Below, in pieces: positions 40,501 to 56,800 of a stretch of 64,000 nucleotides of DNA. The DNA lies in the NCBI GenBank assembly GCA_963691705.1, contig OY829540.1:45048158-45112157 (forward strand). Reading direction: 5' to 3'. The translations under genes and the position numbers were made by a program. Each line of letters begins with the position of its first letter. The stretch's first letter is position 1. Under the pieces are notes generated by a model that worked only from the letters and a program-made list of their open reading frames with translations, did no database searches and was not told where the DNA came from. The DNA is from Viola odorata. Its lineage: Eukaryota; Streptophyta; Magnoliopsida; Malpighiales; Violaceae.

Positions 40501-43500
40501 GACCAAACACAACATTAAAAACACGATGAGTGGACGTGACCCTTCACAACGCTTAACAGACAACATGTGCAGACGTGAGCAGACACAACATTATCAGACG
40601 ACATGTGCGGACGTGACCAAACACGATGTGAGGACGTGACCCTTCACAACACTTAACAGACAACATGTGCGGACGTGACCAGACACAACATTATCAGACG
40701 ACATGTGCGGACGTGACCAAACACAACATTAAAAACACGATGTGGTGACGTGACCCTTCACAAAGCTTAACCGAGAACATGTGCAAACACAACATTAAAA
40801 ACACGATGTGGGGACATGACCCTTCACAATGCTTAACAGGCAACATGTGCAAACACAACATTAAAAACATGATGTGGGGACGTGACCCATCACAACGCTT
40901 AACAGACAACATGTGCAGACGTGACCAGACACAACATTATCATCCGACATGTGCGGACGTGACCAAACACAAAATTAAAAACACGATGTGGGGACGTGAC
41001 CCTTCACAACGCTTAACAGACAACATGTGCAGACGTGACCAGACACAACATTATCAGACGACATGTGCGGACGTGACCAAACACAACATTAAAAACACGA
41101 TGTGGGGACGTGACCCTTCACAACGCTTAACAGACAACATGTGCGGACGTTACCAGACACAACATTATCAGACGACATGTGCGGACGTGACCAAACACGA
41201 TGTGGGGACGTGACCCTTCACAACGCTTAACAGACAACATGTGCGGACGTGACCAGACACAACATTATCAGACGACATGTGCGGACGTGACCAAACACAA
41301 CATTAAAAACACGATGTGGTGACGTGACCCTTCACAAAGCTTAACCGAGAACATGTGCAAACACAACATTAAAAACACGATGTGGGGACATGACCCTTCA
41401 CAATGCTTAACAGGCAACATGTGCAAACACAACATTAAAAACATGATGTGGGGACGTGACCCTTCACAACGCTTAACAGACAACATGTGCAGACGTGACC
41501 AGACCCAACATTATCATCCGACATGTGCGGACGTGACCAAACACAACATTAAAAACACGATGTGGGGACGTGACCCTTCACAACGCTTAACAGACAACAT
41601 GTACGGACGTGACCAGACACAACATTATAAGACGCCATGTGCGGACGTGACCAAACACAACAACTAAAACACGATGAGTGGACGTGACCCTTCACAACGC
41701 TTAACAGACAACATGTGCAGACGTGAGCAGACACAACATTATCAGACGACATGTGCGGACGTGACCAAACACGATGTGAGGACGTGACCCTTCACAACAC
41801 TTAACAGACAACATGTGCGGACGTGACCAGACACAACATTATCAGACGACATGTGCGGACGTGACCAAACACAACATTAAAAACACGATGTGGTGACGTG
41901 ACCCTTCACAAAGCTTAACCGAGAACATGTGCAAACACAACATTAAAAACACGATGTGGGGACATGACCCTTCACAATGCTTAACAGGCAACATGTGCAA
42001 ACACAACATTAAAAACATGATGTGGGGACGTGACCCATCACAACGCTTAACAGACAACATGTGCAGACGTGACCAGACACAACATTATCATCCGACATGT
42101 GCGGACGTGACCAAACACAAAATTAAAAACACGATGTGGGGACGTGACCCTTCACAACGCTTAACAGACAACATGTGCAGACGTGACCAGACACAACATT
42201 ATCAGACGACATGTGCGGACGTGACCAAACACAACATTAAAAACACGATGTGGGGACGTGACCCTTCACAACGCTTAACAGACAACATGTACGGACGTGA
42301 CCAGACACAACATTATCATCCGACATGTGCGGACGTGACCAAACACAAAATTAAAAACACGATGTGGGGACGTGATCCTTCACAACGCTTAACAGACAAC
42401 ATGTGCAGACGTGACCAGACACAACATTATCAGACGACATGTGCGGACGTGACCAAACACAACATTAAAAACACGATGTGGGGACGTGACCCTTCACAAC
42501 GCTTAACAGACAACATGTGCGGACGTTACTAGACACAACATTATCAGACGACATGTGCGGACGTGACCAAACACGATGTGGGGACGTGACCCTTCACAAC
42601 GCTTAACAGACAACATGTGCGGACGTGACCAGACACAACATTATCAGACGACATGTGCGGACGTGACCAAACACAACATTAAAAACACGATGTGGTGACG
42701 TGACCCTTCACAAAGCTTAACCGAGAACATGTGCAAACACAACATTAAAAACACGATGTGGGGACATGACCCTTCACAATGCTTAACAGGCAACATGTGC
42801 AAACACAACATTAAAAACATGATGTGGGGACGTGACCCTTCACAACGCTTAACAGACAACATGTGCAGACGTGACCAGACCCAACATTATCATCCGACAT
42901 GTGCGGACGTGACCAAACACAACATTAAAAACACGATGTGGGGACGTGACCCTTCACAACGCTTAACAGACAACATGTACGGACGTGACCAGACACAACA
43001 TTATAAGACGCCATGTGCGGACGTGACCAAACACAACATTAAAAACACGATGAGTGGACGTGACCCTTCACAACGCTTAACAGACAACATGTGCAGACGT
43101 GAGCAGACACAACATTATCAGACGACATGTGCGGACGTGACCAAACACGATGTGAGGACGTGACCCTTCACAACACTTAACAGACAACATGTGCGGACGT
43201 GACCAGACACAACATTATCAGACGACATGTGCGGACGTGACCAAACACAACATTAAAAACACGATGTGGTGACGTGACCCTTCACAAAGCTTAACCGAGA
43301 ACATGTGCAAACACAACATTAAAAACACGATGTGGGGACATGACCCTTCACAATGCTTAACAGGCAACATGTGCAAACACAACATTAAAAACATGATGTG
43401 GGGACGTGACCCATCACAACGCTTAACAGACAACATGTGCAGACGTGACCAGACACAACATTATCATCCGACATGTGCGGACGTGACCAAACACAAAATT

Positions 43501-44421
43501 AAAAACACGATGTGGGGACGTGACCCTTCACAACGCTTAACAGACAACATGTGCAGACGTGACCAGACACAACATTATCAGACGACATGTGCGGACGTGA
43601 CCAAACACAACATTAAAAACACGATGTGGGGACGTGACCCTTCACAACGCTTAACAGACAACATGTGCGGACGTTACCAGACACAACATTATCAGACGAC
43701 ATGTGCGGACGTGACCAAACACGATGTGGGGACGTGACCCTTCACAACGCTTAACAGACAACATGTGCGGACGTGACCAGACACAACATTATCAGACGAC
43801 ATGTGCGGACGTGACCAAACACAACATTAAAAACACGATGTGGTGACGTGACCCTTCACAAAGCTTAACCGAGAACATGTGCAAACACAACATTAAAAAC
43901 ACGATGTGGGGACATGACCCTTCACAATGCTTAACAGGCAACATGTGCAAACACAACATTAAAAACATGATGTGGGGACGTGACCCTTCACAACGCTTAA
44001 CAGACAACATGTGCAGACGTGACCAGACCCAACATTATCATCCGACATGTGCGGACGTGACCAAACACAACATTAAAAACACGATGTGGGGACGTGACCC
44101 TTCACAACGCTTAACAGACAACATGTACGGACGTGACCAGACACAACATTATAAGACGCCATGTGCGGACGTGACCAAACACAACATTAAAAACACGATG
44201 AGTGGACGTGACCCTTCACAACGCTTAACAGACAACATGTGCAGACGTGAGCAGACACAACATTATCAGACGACATGTGCGGACGTGACCAAACACGATG
44301 TGAGGACGTGACCCTTCACAACACTTAACAGACAACATGTGCGGACGTGACCAGACACAACATTATCAGACGACATGTGCGGACGTGACCAAACACAACA
44401 TTAAAAACACGATGTGGTGAC
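37524..44421 (+). repeat. Expanded 4374-bp HOR copy (6898 bp)
   Basis: Block order: K588 37524, S 38112, P 38800, K802 39374, P 40176, Q 40750, P 41324, then a second K802 41898, P 42700, Q 43274, P 43848. The extra K802-P-Q-P adds 2524 bp to the 4374-bp unit. S and K802 now carry GTTACTAG in the ABc where Q keeps GTTACCAG, S has CGCATAAC, and K802 has GTGATCC. The P at 41324 has three adjacent substitutions (41663-41665). The K802 at 39374 has ATTAAACACATG near 39485. Confidence 0.92.
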
Positions 44422-47400
44422 GTGACCCTTCACAAAGCTTAACCGAGAACATGTGCAAACACAACATTAAAAACACGATGTGGGGACATGACCCTTCACA
44501 ATGCTTAACAGGCAACATGTGCAAACACAACATTAAAAACATGATGTGGGGACGTGACCCATCACAACGCTTAACAGACAACATGTGCAGACGTGACCAG
44601 ACACAACATTATCATCCGACATGTGCGGACGTGACCAAACACAAAATTAAAAACACGATGTGGGGACGTGACCCTTCACAACGCTTAACAGACAACATGT
44701 GCAGACGTGACCAGACACAACATTATCAGACGCCATGTGCGGACGTGACCAAACACAACATTAAAAACACGATGTGGGGACGTGACCCTTCACAACGCTT
44801 AACAGACAACATGTACGGACGTGACCAGACACAACATTATCATCCGACATGTGCGGACGTGACCAAACACAAAATTAAAAACACGATGTGGGGACGTGAC
44901 CCTTCACAACGCTTAACAGACAACATGTGCAGACGTGACCAGACACAACATTATCAGACGACATGTGCGGACGTGACCAAACACAACATTAAAAACACGA
45001 TGTGGTGACGTGACCCTTCACAAAGCTTAACCGAGAACATATGCAAACACAACATTAAAAACACGATGTGGGGACATGACCCTTCACAATGCTTAACAGG
45101 CAACATGTGCAAACACAACATTAAAAACATGATGTGGGGACGTGACCCTTCACAACGCTTAACAGACAACATGTGCAGACGTGACCAGACACAACATTAT
45201 CAGCCGACATGTGCGGACGTGACCAAACACAACATTAAAAACACGATGTGGGGACGTGACCCTTCACAACGCATAACAGACAACATGTGCGGATGTGACC
45301 AGACACAACATTATCAGACGCCATGTGCGGACGTGACCAAACACAACATTAAAAACACGATGAGTGGACGTGACCCTTCACAACGCTTAACAGACAACAT
45401 GTGCAGACGTGAGCAGACACAACATTATCAGACGACATGTGCGGACGTGACCAAACACGATGTGAGGACGTGACCCTTCACGACACTTAACAGACAACAT
45501 GTGCGGACGTGACCAGACACAACATTATCAGACGACATGTGCGGACGTGACCAAACACAACATTAAAAACACGATGTGGTGACGTGACCCTTCACAAAGC
45601 TTAACCGAGAACATGTGCAAACACAACATTAAAAACACGATGTGGGGACATGACCCTTCACAATGCTTAACAGGCAACATGTGCAAACACAACATTAAAA
45701 ACATGATGTGGGGACGTGACCCATCACAACGCTTAACAGACAACATGTGCAGACGTGACCAGACACAACATTATCATCCGACATGTGCGGACGTGACCAA
45801 ACACAAAATTAAAAACACGATGTGGGGACGTGACCCTTCACAACGCTTAACAGACAACATGTGCAGACGTGACCAGACACAACATTATCAGACGACATGT
45901 GCGGACGTGACCAAACACAACATTAAAAACACGATGTGGGGACGTGACCTTTCACAACGCTTAACAGACAACATGTACGGACGTGACCAGACACAACATT
46001 ATCATCCGACATGTGCGGACGTGACCAAACACAAAATTAAAAACACGATGTGGGGACGTGATCCTTCACAACGCTTAACAGACAACATGTGCAGACGTGA
46101 CCAGACACAACATTATCAGACGACATGTGCGGACGTGACCAAACACAACATTAAAAACACGATGTGGGGACGTGACCCTTCACAACGCTTAACAGACAAC
46201 ATGTGCGGACGTTACTAGACACAACATTATCAGACGACATGTGCGGACGTGACCAAACACGATGTGGGGACGTGACCCTTCACAACGCTTAACAGACAAC
46301 ATGTGCGGACGTGACCAGACACAACATTATCAGACGACATGTGCGGACGTGACCAAACACAACATTAAAAACACGATGTGGTGACGTGACCCTTCACAAA
46401 GCTTAACCGAGAACATGTGCAAACACAACATTAAAAACACGATGTGGGGACATGACCCTTCACAATGCTTAACAGGCAACATGTGCAAACACAACATTAA
46501 AAACATGATGTGGGGACGTGACCCTTCACAACGCTTAACAGACAACATGTGCAGACGTGACCAGACCCAACATTATCATCCGACATGTGCGGACGTGACC
46601 AAACACAACATTAAAAACACGATGTGGGGACGTGACCCTTCACAACGCTTAACAGACAACATGTACGGACGTGACCAGACACAACATTATAAGACGCCAT
46701 GTGCGGACGTGACCAAACACAACATTAAAAACACGATGAGTGGACGTGACCCTTCACAACGCTTAACAGACAACATGTGCAGACGTGAGCAGACACAACA
46801 TTATCAGACGACATGTGCGGACGTGACCAAACACGATGTGAGGACGTGACCCTTCACAACACTTAACAGACAACATGTGCGGACGTGACCAGACACAACA
46901 TTATCAGACGACATGTGCGGACGTGACCAAACACAACATTAAAAACACGATGTGGTGACGTGACCCTTCACAAAGCTTAACCGAGAACATGTGCAAACAC
47001 AACATTAAAAACACGATGTGGGGACATGACCCTTCACAATGCTTAACAGGCAACATGTGCAAACACAACATTAAAAACATGATGTGGGGACGTGACCCAT
47101 CACAACGCTTAACAGACAACATGTGCAGACGTGACCAGACACAACATTATCATCCGACATGTGCGGACGTGACCAAACACAAAATTAAAAACACGATGTG
47201 GGGACGTGACCCTTCACAACGCTTAACAGACAACATGTGCAGACGTGACCAGACACAACATTATCAGACGACATGTGCGGACGTGACCAAACACAATATT
47301 AAAAACACGATGTGGGGACGTGACCCTTCACAACGCTTAACAGACAACATGTGCGGACGTTACCAGACACAACATTATCAGACGACATGTGCGGACGTGA

Positions 47401-48107
47401 CCAAACACGATGTGGGGACGTGACCCTTCACAACGCTTAACAGACAACATGTGCGGACGTGACCAGACACAACATTATCAGACGACATGTGCGGACGTGA
47501 CCAAACACAACATTAAAAACACGATGTGGTGACGTGACCCTTCACAAAGCTTAACCGAGAACATGTGCAAACACAACATTAAAAACACGATGTGGGGACA
47601 TGACCCTTCACAATGCTTAACAGGCAACATGTGCAAACACAACATTAAAAACATGATGTGGGGACGTGACCCTTCACAACGCTTAACAGACAACATGTGC
47701 AGACGTGACCAGACCCAACATTATCATCCGACATGTGCGGACGTGACCAAACACAACATTAAAAACACGATGTGGGGACGTGACCCTTCACAACGCTTAA
47801 CAGACAACATGTACGGACGTGACCAGACACAACATTATAAGACGCCATGTGCGGACGTGACCAAACACAACATTAAAAACACGATGAGTGGACGTGACCC
47901 TTCACAACGCTTAACAGACAACATGTGCAGACGTGAGCAGACACAACATTATCAGACGACATGTGCGGACGTGACCAAACACGATGTGAGGACGTGACCC
48001 TTCACAACACTTAACAGACAACATGTGCGGACGTGACCAGACACAACATTATCAGACGACATGTGCGGACGTGACCAAACACAACATTAAAAACACGATG
48101 TGGTGAC
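44422..48107 (+). repeat. Contracted 4374-bp HOR copy (3686 bp) with S/P chimera
   Basis: Block order: K588 44422, chimera 45010, K802 45584, P 46386, Q 46960, P 47534. The 574-bp block at 45010-45583 begins as S (ACATATGC cap, TATCAGCCG, CGCATAAC, GCGGATGTGACC) and ends as P (GACGCCATG, GATGAGTGG, GTGAGCAG). The switch lies between about 45316 and 45321. The fusion replaces one S and one P, removing 688 bp. Q here has a private CACAATATT near 47296. Confidence 0.92.
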
Positions 48108-51100
48108 GTGACCCTTCACAAAGCTTAACCGAGAACATGTGCAAACACAACATTAAAAACACGATGTGGGGACATGACCCTTCACAATGCTTAACAGGCA
48201 ACATGTGCAAACACAACATTAAAAACATGATGTGGGGACGTGACCCATCACAACGCTTAACAGACAACATGTGCAGACGTGACCAGACACAACATTATCA
48301 TCCGACATGTGCGGACGTGACCAAACACAAAATTAAAAACACGATGTGGGGACGTGACCCTTCACAACGCTTAACAGACAACATGTGCAGACGTGACCAG
48401 ACACAACATTATCAGACGCCATGTGCGGACGTGACCAAACACAACATTAAAAACACGATGTGGGGACGTGACCCTTCACAACGCTTAACAGACAACATGT
48501 ACGGACGTGACCAGACACAACATTATCATCCGACATGTGCGGACGTGACCAAACACAAAATTAAAAACACGATGTGGGGACGTGACCCTTCACAACGCTT
48601 AACAGACAACATGTGCAGACGTGACCAGACACAACATTATCAGACGACATGTGCGGACGTGACCAAACACAACATTAAAAACACGATGTGGTGACGTGAC
48701 CCTTCACAAAGCTTAACCGAGAACATATGCAAACACAACATTAAAAACACGATGTGGGGACATGACCCTTCACAATGCTTAACAGGCAACATGTGCAAAC
48801 ACAACATTAAAAACATGATGTGGGGACGTGACCCTTCACAACGCTTAACAGACAACATGTGCAGACGTGACCAGACACAACATTATCAGCCGACATGTGC
48901 GGACGTGACCAAACACAACATTAAAAACACGATGTGGGGACGTGACCCTTCACAACGCATAACAGACAACATGTGCGGATGTGACCAGACACAACATTAT
49001 CAGACGACAAGTGCGGACGTGACCAAACACAACATTAAAAACACGATGTGTGGACGTGACCCTTCACAACGCTTAACAGACAACATGTGTAGACGTGACC
49101 AAACACAACATTATCATCCGACATGTGCGGACGTGACCAAACACAACATTAAAAACACGATGTGGGGACGTGACCCTTCACAACGCTTAACAGACAACAT
49201 GTGCGGACGTTACTAGACACAACATTATCAGACGACATGTGCGGACGTGACCAAACACGATGTGGGGACGTGACCCTTCACAACGCTTAACAGACAACAT
49301 GTGCGGACGTGACCAGACACAACATTATCAGACGACATGTGCGGACGTGACCAAACACAACATTAAAAACACGATGTGGTGACGTGACCCTTCACAAAGC
49401 TTAACCGAGAACATGTGCAAACACAACATTAAAAACACGATGTGGGGACATGACCCTTCACAATGCTTAACAGGCAACATGTGCAAACACAACATTAAAA
49501 ACATGATGTGGGGACGTGACCCTTCACAACGCTTAACAGACAACATGTGCAGACGTGACCAGACCCAACATTATCATCCGACATGTGCGGACGTGACCAA
49601 ACACAACATTAAAAACACGATGTGGGGACGTGACCCTTCACAACGCTTAACAGACAACATGTACGGACGTGACCAGACACAACATTATAAGACGCCATGT
49701 GCGGACGTGACCAAACACAACATTAAAAACACGATGAGTGGACGTGACCCTTCACAACGCTTAACAGACAACATGTGCAGACGTGAGCAGACACAACATT
49801 ATCAGACGACATGTGCGGACGTGACCAAACACGATGTGAGGACGTGACCCTTCACAACACTTAACAGACAACATGTGCGGACGTGACCAGACACAACATT
49901 ATCAGACGACATGTGCGGACGTGACCAAACACAACATTAAAAACACGATGTGGTGACGTGACCCTTCACAAAGCTTAACCGAGAACATGTGCAAACACAA
50001 CATTAAAAACACGATGTGGGGACATGACCCTTCACAATGCTTAACAGGCAACATGTGCAAACACAACATTAAAAACATGATGTGGGGACGTGACCCATCA
50101 CAACGCTTAACAGACAACATGTGCAGACGTGACCAGACACAACATTATCATCCGACATGTGCGGACGTGACCAAACACAAAATTAAAAACACGATGTGGG
50201 GACGTGACCCTTCACAACGCTTAACAGACAACATGTGCAGACGTGACCAGACACAACATTATCAGACGACATGTGCGGACGTGACCAAACACAACATTAA
50301 AAACACGATGTGGGGACGTGACCCTTCACAACGCTTAACAGACAACATGTACGGACGTGACCAGACACAACATTATCATCCGACATGTGCGGACGTGACC
50401 AAACACAAAATTAAAAACACGATGTGGGGACGTGATCCTTCACAACGCTTAACAGACAACATGTGCAGACGTGACCAGACACAACATTATCAGACGACAT
50501 GTGCGGACGTGACCAAACACAACATTAAAAACACGATGTGGGGACGTGACCCTTCACAACGCTTAACAGACAACATGTGCGGACGTTACTAGACACAACA
50601 TTATCAGACGACATGTGCGGACGTGACCAAACACGATGTGGGGACGTGACCCTTCACAACGCTTAACAGACAACATGTGCGGACGTGACCAGACACAACA
50701 TTATCAGACGACATGTGCGGACGTGACCAAACACAACATTAAAAACACGATGTGGTGACGTGACCCTTCACAAAGCTTAACCGAGAACATGTGCAAACAC
50801 AACATTAAAAACACGATGTGGGGACATGACCCTTCACAATGCTTAACAGGCAACATGTGCAAACACAACATTAAAAACATGATGTGGGGACGTGACCCTT
50901 CACAACGCTTAACAGACAACATGTGCAGACGTGACCAGACCCAACATTATCATCCGACATGTGCGGACGTGACCAAACACAACATTAAAAACACGATGTG
51001 GGGACGTGACCCTTCACAACGCTTAACAGACAACATGTACGGACGTGACCAGACACAACATTATAAGACGCCATGTGCGGACGTGACCAAACACAACATT

Positions 51101-53837
51101 AAAAACACGATGAGTGGACGTGACCCTTCACAACGCTTAACAGACAACATGTGCAGACGTGAGCAGACACAACATTATCAGACGACATGTGCGGACGTGA
51201 CCAAACACGATGTGAGGACGTGACCCTTCACAACACTTAACAGACAACATGTGCGGACGTGACCAGACACAACATTATCAGACGACATGTGCGGACGTGA
51301 CCAAACACAACATTAAAAACACGATGTGGTGACGTGACCCTTCACAAAGCTTAACCGAGAACATGTGCAAACACAACATTAAAAACACGATGTGGGGACA
51401 TGACCCTTCACAATGCTTAACAGGCAACATGTGCAAACACAACATTAAAAACATGATGTGGGGACGTGACCCATCACAACGCTTAACAGACAACATGTGC
51501 AGACGTGACCAGACACAACATTATCATCCGACATGTGCGGACGTGACCAAACACAAAATTAAAAACACGATGTGGGGACGTGACCCTTCACAACGCTTAA
51601 CAGACAACATGTGCAGACGTGACCAGACACAACATTATCAGACGACATGTGCGGACGTGACCAAACACAACATTAAAAACACGATGTGGGGACGTGACCC
51701 TTCACAACGCTTAACAGACAACATGTGCGGACGTTACCAGACACAACATTATCAGACGACATGTGCGGACGTGACCAAACACGATGTGGGGACGTGACCC
51801 TTCACAACGCTTAACAGACAACATGTGCGGACGTGACCAGACACAACATTATCAGACGACATGTGCGGACGTGACCAAACACAACATTAAAAACACGATG
51901 TGGTGACGTGACCCTTCACAAAGCTTAACCGAGAACATGTGCAAACACAACATTAAAAACACGATGTGGGGACATGACCCTTCACAATGCTTAACAGGCA
52001 ACATGTGCAAACACAACATTAAAAACATGATGTGGGGACGTGACCCTTCACAACGCTTAACAGACAACATGTGCAGACGTGACCAGACCCAACATTATCA
52101 TCCGACATGTGCGGACGTGACCAAACACAACATTAAAAACACGATGTGGGGACGTGACCCTTCACAACGCTTAACAGACAACATGTACGGACGTGACCAG
52201 ACACAACATTAAAAACACGATGTGGTGACGTGACCCTTCACAAAGCTTAACCGAGAACATGTGCAAACACAACATTAAAAACACGATGTGGGGACATGAC
52301 CCTTCACAATGCTTAACAGGCAACATGTGCAAACACAACATTAAAAACATGATGTGGGGACGTGACCCTTCACAACGCTTAACAGACAACATGTACGGAC
52401 GTGACCAGACACAACATTATAAGACGCCATGTGCGGACGTGACCAAACACAACATTAAAAACACGATGAGTGGACGTGACCCTTCACAACGCTTAACAGA
52501 CAACATGTGCAGACGTGAGCAGACACAACATTATCAGACGACATGTGCGGACGTGACCAAACACGATGTGAGGACGTGACCCTTCACAACACTTAACAGA
52601 CAACATGTGCGGACGTGACCAGACACAACATTATCAGACGACATGTGCGGACGTGACCAAACACAACATTAAAAACACGATGTGGTGACGTGACCCTTCA
52701 CAAAGCTTAACCGAGAACATGTGCAAACACAACATTAAAAACACGATGTGGGGACATGACCCTTCACAATGCTTAACAGGCAACATGTGCAAACACAACA
52801 TTAAAAACATGATGTGGGGACGTGACCCATCACAACGCTTAACAGACAACATGTGCAGACGTGACCAGACACAACATTATCATCCGACATGTGCGGACGT
52901 GACCAAACACAAAATTAAAAACACGATGTGGGGACGTGACCCTTCACAACGCTTAACAGACAACATGTGCAGACGTGACCAGACACAACATTATCAGACG
53001 ACATGTGCGGACGTGACCAAACACAATATTAAAAACACGATGTGGGGACGTGACCCTTCACAACGCTTAACAGACAACATGTGCGGACGTTACCAGACAC
53101 AACATTATCAGACGACATGTGCGGACGTGACCAAACACGATGTGGGGACGTGACCCTTCACAACGCTTAACAGACAACATGTGCGGACGTGACCAGACAC
53201 AACATTATCAGACGACATGTGCGGACGTGACCAAACACAACATTAAAAACACGATGTGGTGACGTGACCCTTCACAAAGCTTAACCGAGAACATGTGCAA
53301 ACACAACATTAAAAACACGATGTGGGGACATGACCCTTCACAATGCTTAACAGGCAACATGTGCAAACACAACATTAAAAACATGATGTGGGGACGTGAC
53401 CCTTCACAACGCTTAACAGACAACATGTGCAGACGTGACCAGACCCAACATTATCATCCGACATGTGCGGACGTGACCAAACACAACATTAAAAACACGA
53501 TGTGGGGACGTGACCCTTCACAACGCTTAACAGACAACATGTACGGACGTGACCAGACACAACATTATAAGACGCCATGTGCGGACGTGACCAAACACAA
53601 CATTAAAAACACGATGAGTGGACGTGACCCTTCACAACGCTTAACAGACAACATGTGCAGACGTGAGCAGACACAACATTATCAGACGACATGTGCGGAC
53701 GTGACCAAACACGATGTGAGGACGTGACCCTTCACAACACTTAACAGACAACATGTGCGGACGTGACCAGACACAACATTATCAGACGACATGTGCGGAC
53801 GTGACCAAACACAACATTAAAAACACGATGTGGTGAC
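48108..53837 (+). repeat. Expanded 4374-bp HOR copy (5730 bp) with complex junction
   Basis: Block order: K588 48108, S 48696, P 49384, K802 49958, P 50760, Q 51334, an interrupted P of 322+460 bp (51908-52689), Q 52690, P 53264. The interrupted P contains cap, ABC, A, a B/C hybrid (52193-52229) ending TGGTGAC, a second cap (52230-52361), and then the second triad of P onward. The Q at 52690 repeats the private CACAATATT of the Q at 46960, exactly 5730 bp away. Confidence 0.9.
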
Positions 53838-56800
53838 GTGACCCTTCACAAAGCTTAACCGAGAACATGTGCAAACACAACATTAAAAACACGATGTGGG
53901 GACATGACCCTTCACAATGCTTAACAGGCAACATGTGCAAACACAACATTAAAAACATGATGTGGGGACGTGACCCATCACAACGCTTAACAGACAACAT
54001 GTGCAGACGTGACCAGACACAACATTATCATCCGACATGTGCGGACGTGACCAAACACAAAATTAAAAACACGATGTGGGGACGTGACCCTTCACAACGC
54101 TTAACAGACAACATGTGCAGACGTGACCAGACACAACATTATCAGACGCCATGTGCGGACGTGACCAAACACAACATTAAAAACACGATGTGGGGACGTG
54201 ACCCTTCACAACGCTTAACAGACAACATGTACGGACGTGACCAGACACAACATTATCATCCGACATGTGCGGACGTGACCAAACACAAAATTAAAAACAC
54301 GATGTGGGGACGTGACCCTTCACAACGCTTAACAGACAACATGTGCAGACGTGACCAGACACAACATTATCAGACGACATGTGCGGACGTGACCAAACAC
54401 AACATTAAAAACACGATGTGGTGACGTGACCCTTCACAAAGCTTAACCGAGAACATATGCAAACACAACATTAAAAACACGATGTGGGGACATGACCCTT
54501 CACAATGCTTAACAGGCAACATGTGCAAACACAACATTAAAAACATGATGTGGGGACGTGACCCTTCACAACGCTTAACAGACAACATGTGCAGACGTGA
54601 CCAGACACAACATTATCAGCCGACATGTGCGGACGTGACCAAACACAACATTAAAAACACGATGTGGGGACGTGACCCTTCACAACGCATAACAGACAAC
54701 ATGTGCGGATGTGACCAGACACAACATTATCAGACGACAAGTGCGGACGTGACCAAACACAACATTAAAAACACGATGTGTGGACGTGACCCTTCACAAC
54801 GCTTAACAGACAACATGTGTAGACGTGACCAAACACAACATTATCATCCGACATGTGCGGACGTGACCAAACACAACATTAAAAACACGATGTGGGGACG
54901 TGACCCTTCACAACGCTTAACAGACAACATGTGCGGACGTTACTAGACACAACATTATCAGACGACATGTGCGGACGTGACCAAACACGATGTGGGGACG
55001 TGACCCTTCACAACGCTTAACAGACAACATGTGCGGACGTGACCAGACACAACATTATCAGACGACATGTGCGGACGTGACCAAACACAACATTAAAAAC
55101 ACGATGTGGTGACGTGACCCTTCACAAAGCTTAACCGAGAACATGTGCAAACACAACATTAAAAACACGATGTGGGGACATGACCCTTCACAATGCTTAA
55201 CAGGCAACATGTGCAAACACAACATTAAAAACATGATGTGGGGACGTGACCCTTCACAACGCTTAACAGACAACATGTGCAGACGTGACCAGACCCAACA
55301 TTATCATCCGACATGTGCGGACGTGACCAAACACAACATTAAAAACACGATGTGGGGACGTGACCCTTCACAACGCTTAACAGACAACATGTACGGACGT
55401 GACCAGACACAACATTATAAGACGCCATGTGCGGACGTGACCAAACACAACATTAAAAACACGATGAGTGGACGTGACCCTTCACAACGCTTAACAGACA
55501 ACATGTGCAGACGTGAGCAGACACAACATTATCAGACGACATGTGCGGACGTGACCAAACACGATGTGAGGACGTGACCCTTCACAACACTTAACAGACA
55601 ACATGTGCGGACGTGACCAGACACAACATTATCAGACGACATGTGCGGACGTGACCAAACACAACATTAAAAACACGATGTGGTGACGTGACCCTTCACA
55701 AAGCTTAACCGAGAACATGTGCAAACACAACATTAAAAACACGATGTGGGGACATGACCCTTCACAATGCTTAACAGGCAACATGTGCAAACACAACATT
55801 AAAAACATGATGTGGGGACGTGACCCATCACAACGCTTAACAGACAACATGTGCAGACGTGACCAGACACAACATTATCATCCGACATGTGCGGACGTGA
55901 CCAAACACAAAATTAAAAACACGATGTGGGGACGTGACCCTTCACAACGCTTAACAGACAACATGTGCAGACGTGACCAGACACAACATTATCAGACGAC
56001 ATGTGCGGACGTGACCAAACACAACATTAAAAACACGATGTGGGGACGTGACCCTTCACAACGCTTAACAGACAACATGTACGGACGTGACCAGACACAA
56101 CATTATCATCCGACATGTGCGGACGTGACCAAACACAAAATTAAAAACACGATGTGGGGACGTGATCCTTCACAACGCTTAACAGACAACATGTGCAGAC
56201 GTGACCAGACACAACATTATCAGACGACATGTGCGGACGTGACCAAACACAACATTAAAAACACGATGTGGGGACGTGACCCTTCACAACGCTTAACAGA
56301 CAACATGTGCGGACGTTACTAGACACAACATTATCAGACGACATGTGCGGACGTGACCAAACACGATGTGGGGACGTGACCCTTCACAACGCTTAACAGA
56401 CAACATGTGCGGACGTGACCAGACACAACATTATCAGACGACATGTGCGGACGTGACCAAACACAACATTAAAAACACGATGTGGTGACGTGACCCTTCA
56501 CAAAGCTTAACCGAGAACATGTGCAAACACAACATTAAAAACACGATGTGGGGACATGACCCTTCACAATGCTTAACAGGCAACATGTGCAAACACAACA
56601 TTAAAAACATGATGTGGGGACGTGACCCTTCACAACGCTTAACAGACAACATGTGCAGACGTGACCAGACCCAACATTATCATCCGACATGTGCGGACGT
56701 GACCAAACACAACATTAAAAACACGATGTGGGGACGTGACCCTTCACAACGCTTAACAGACAACATGTACGGACGTGACCAGACACAACATTATAAGACG

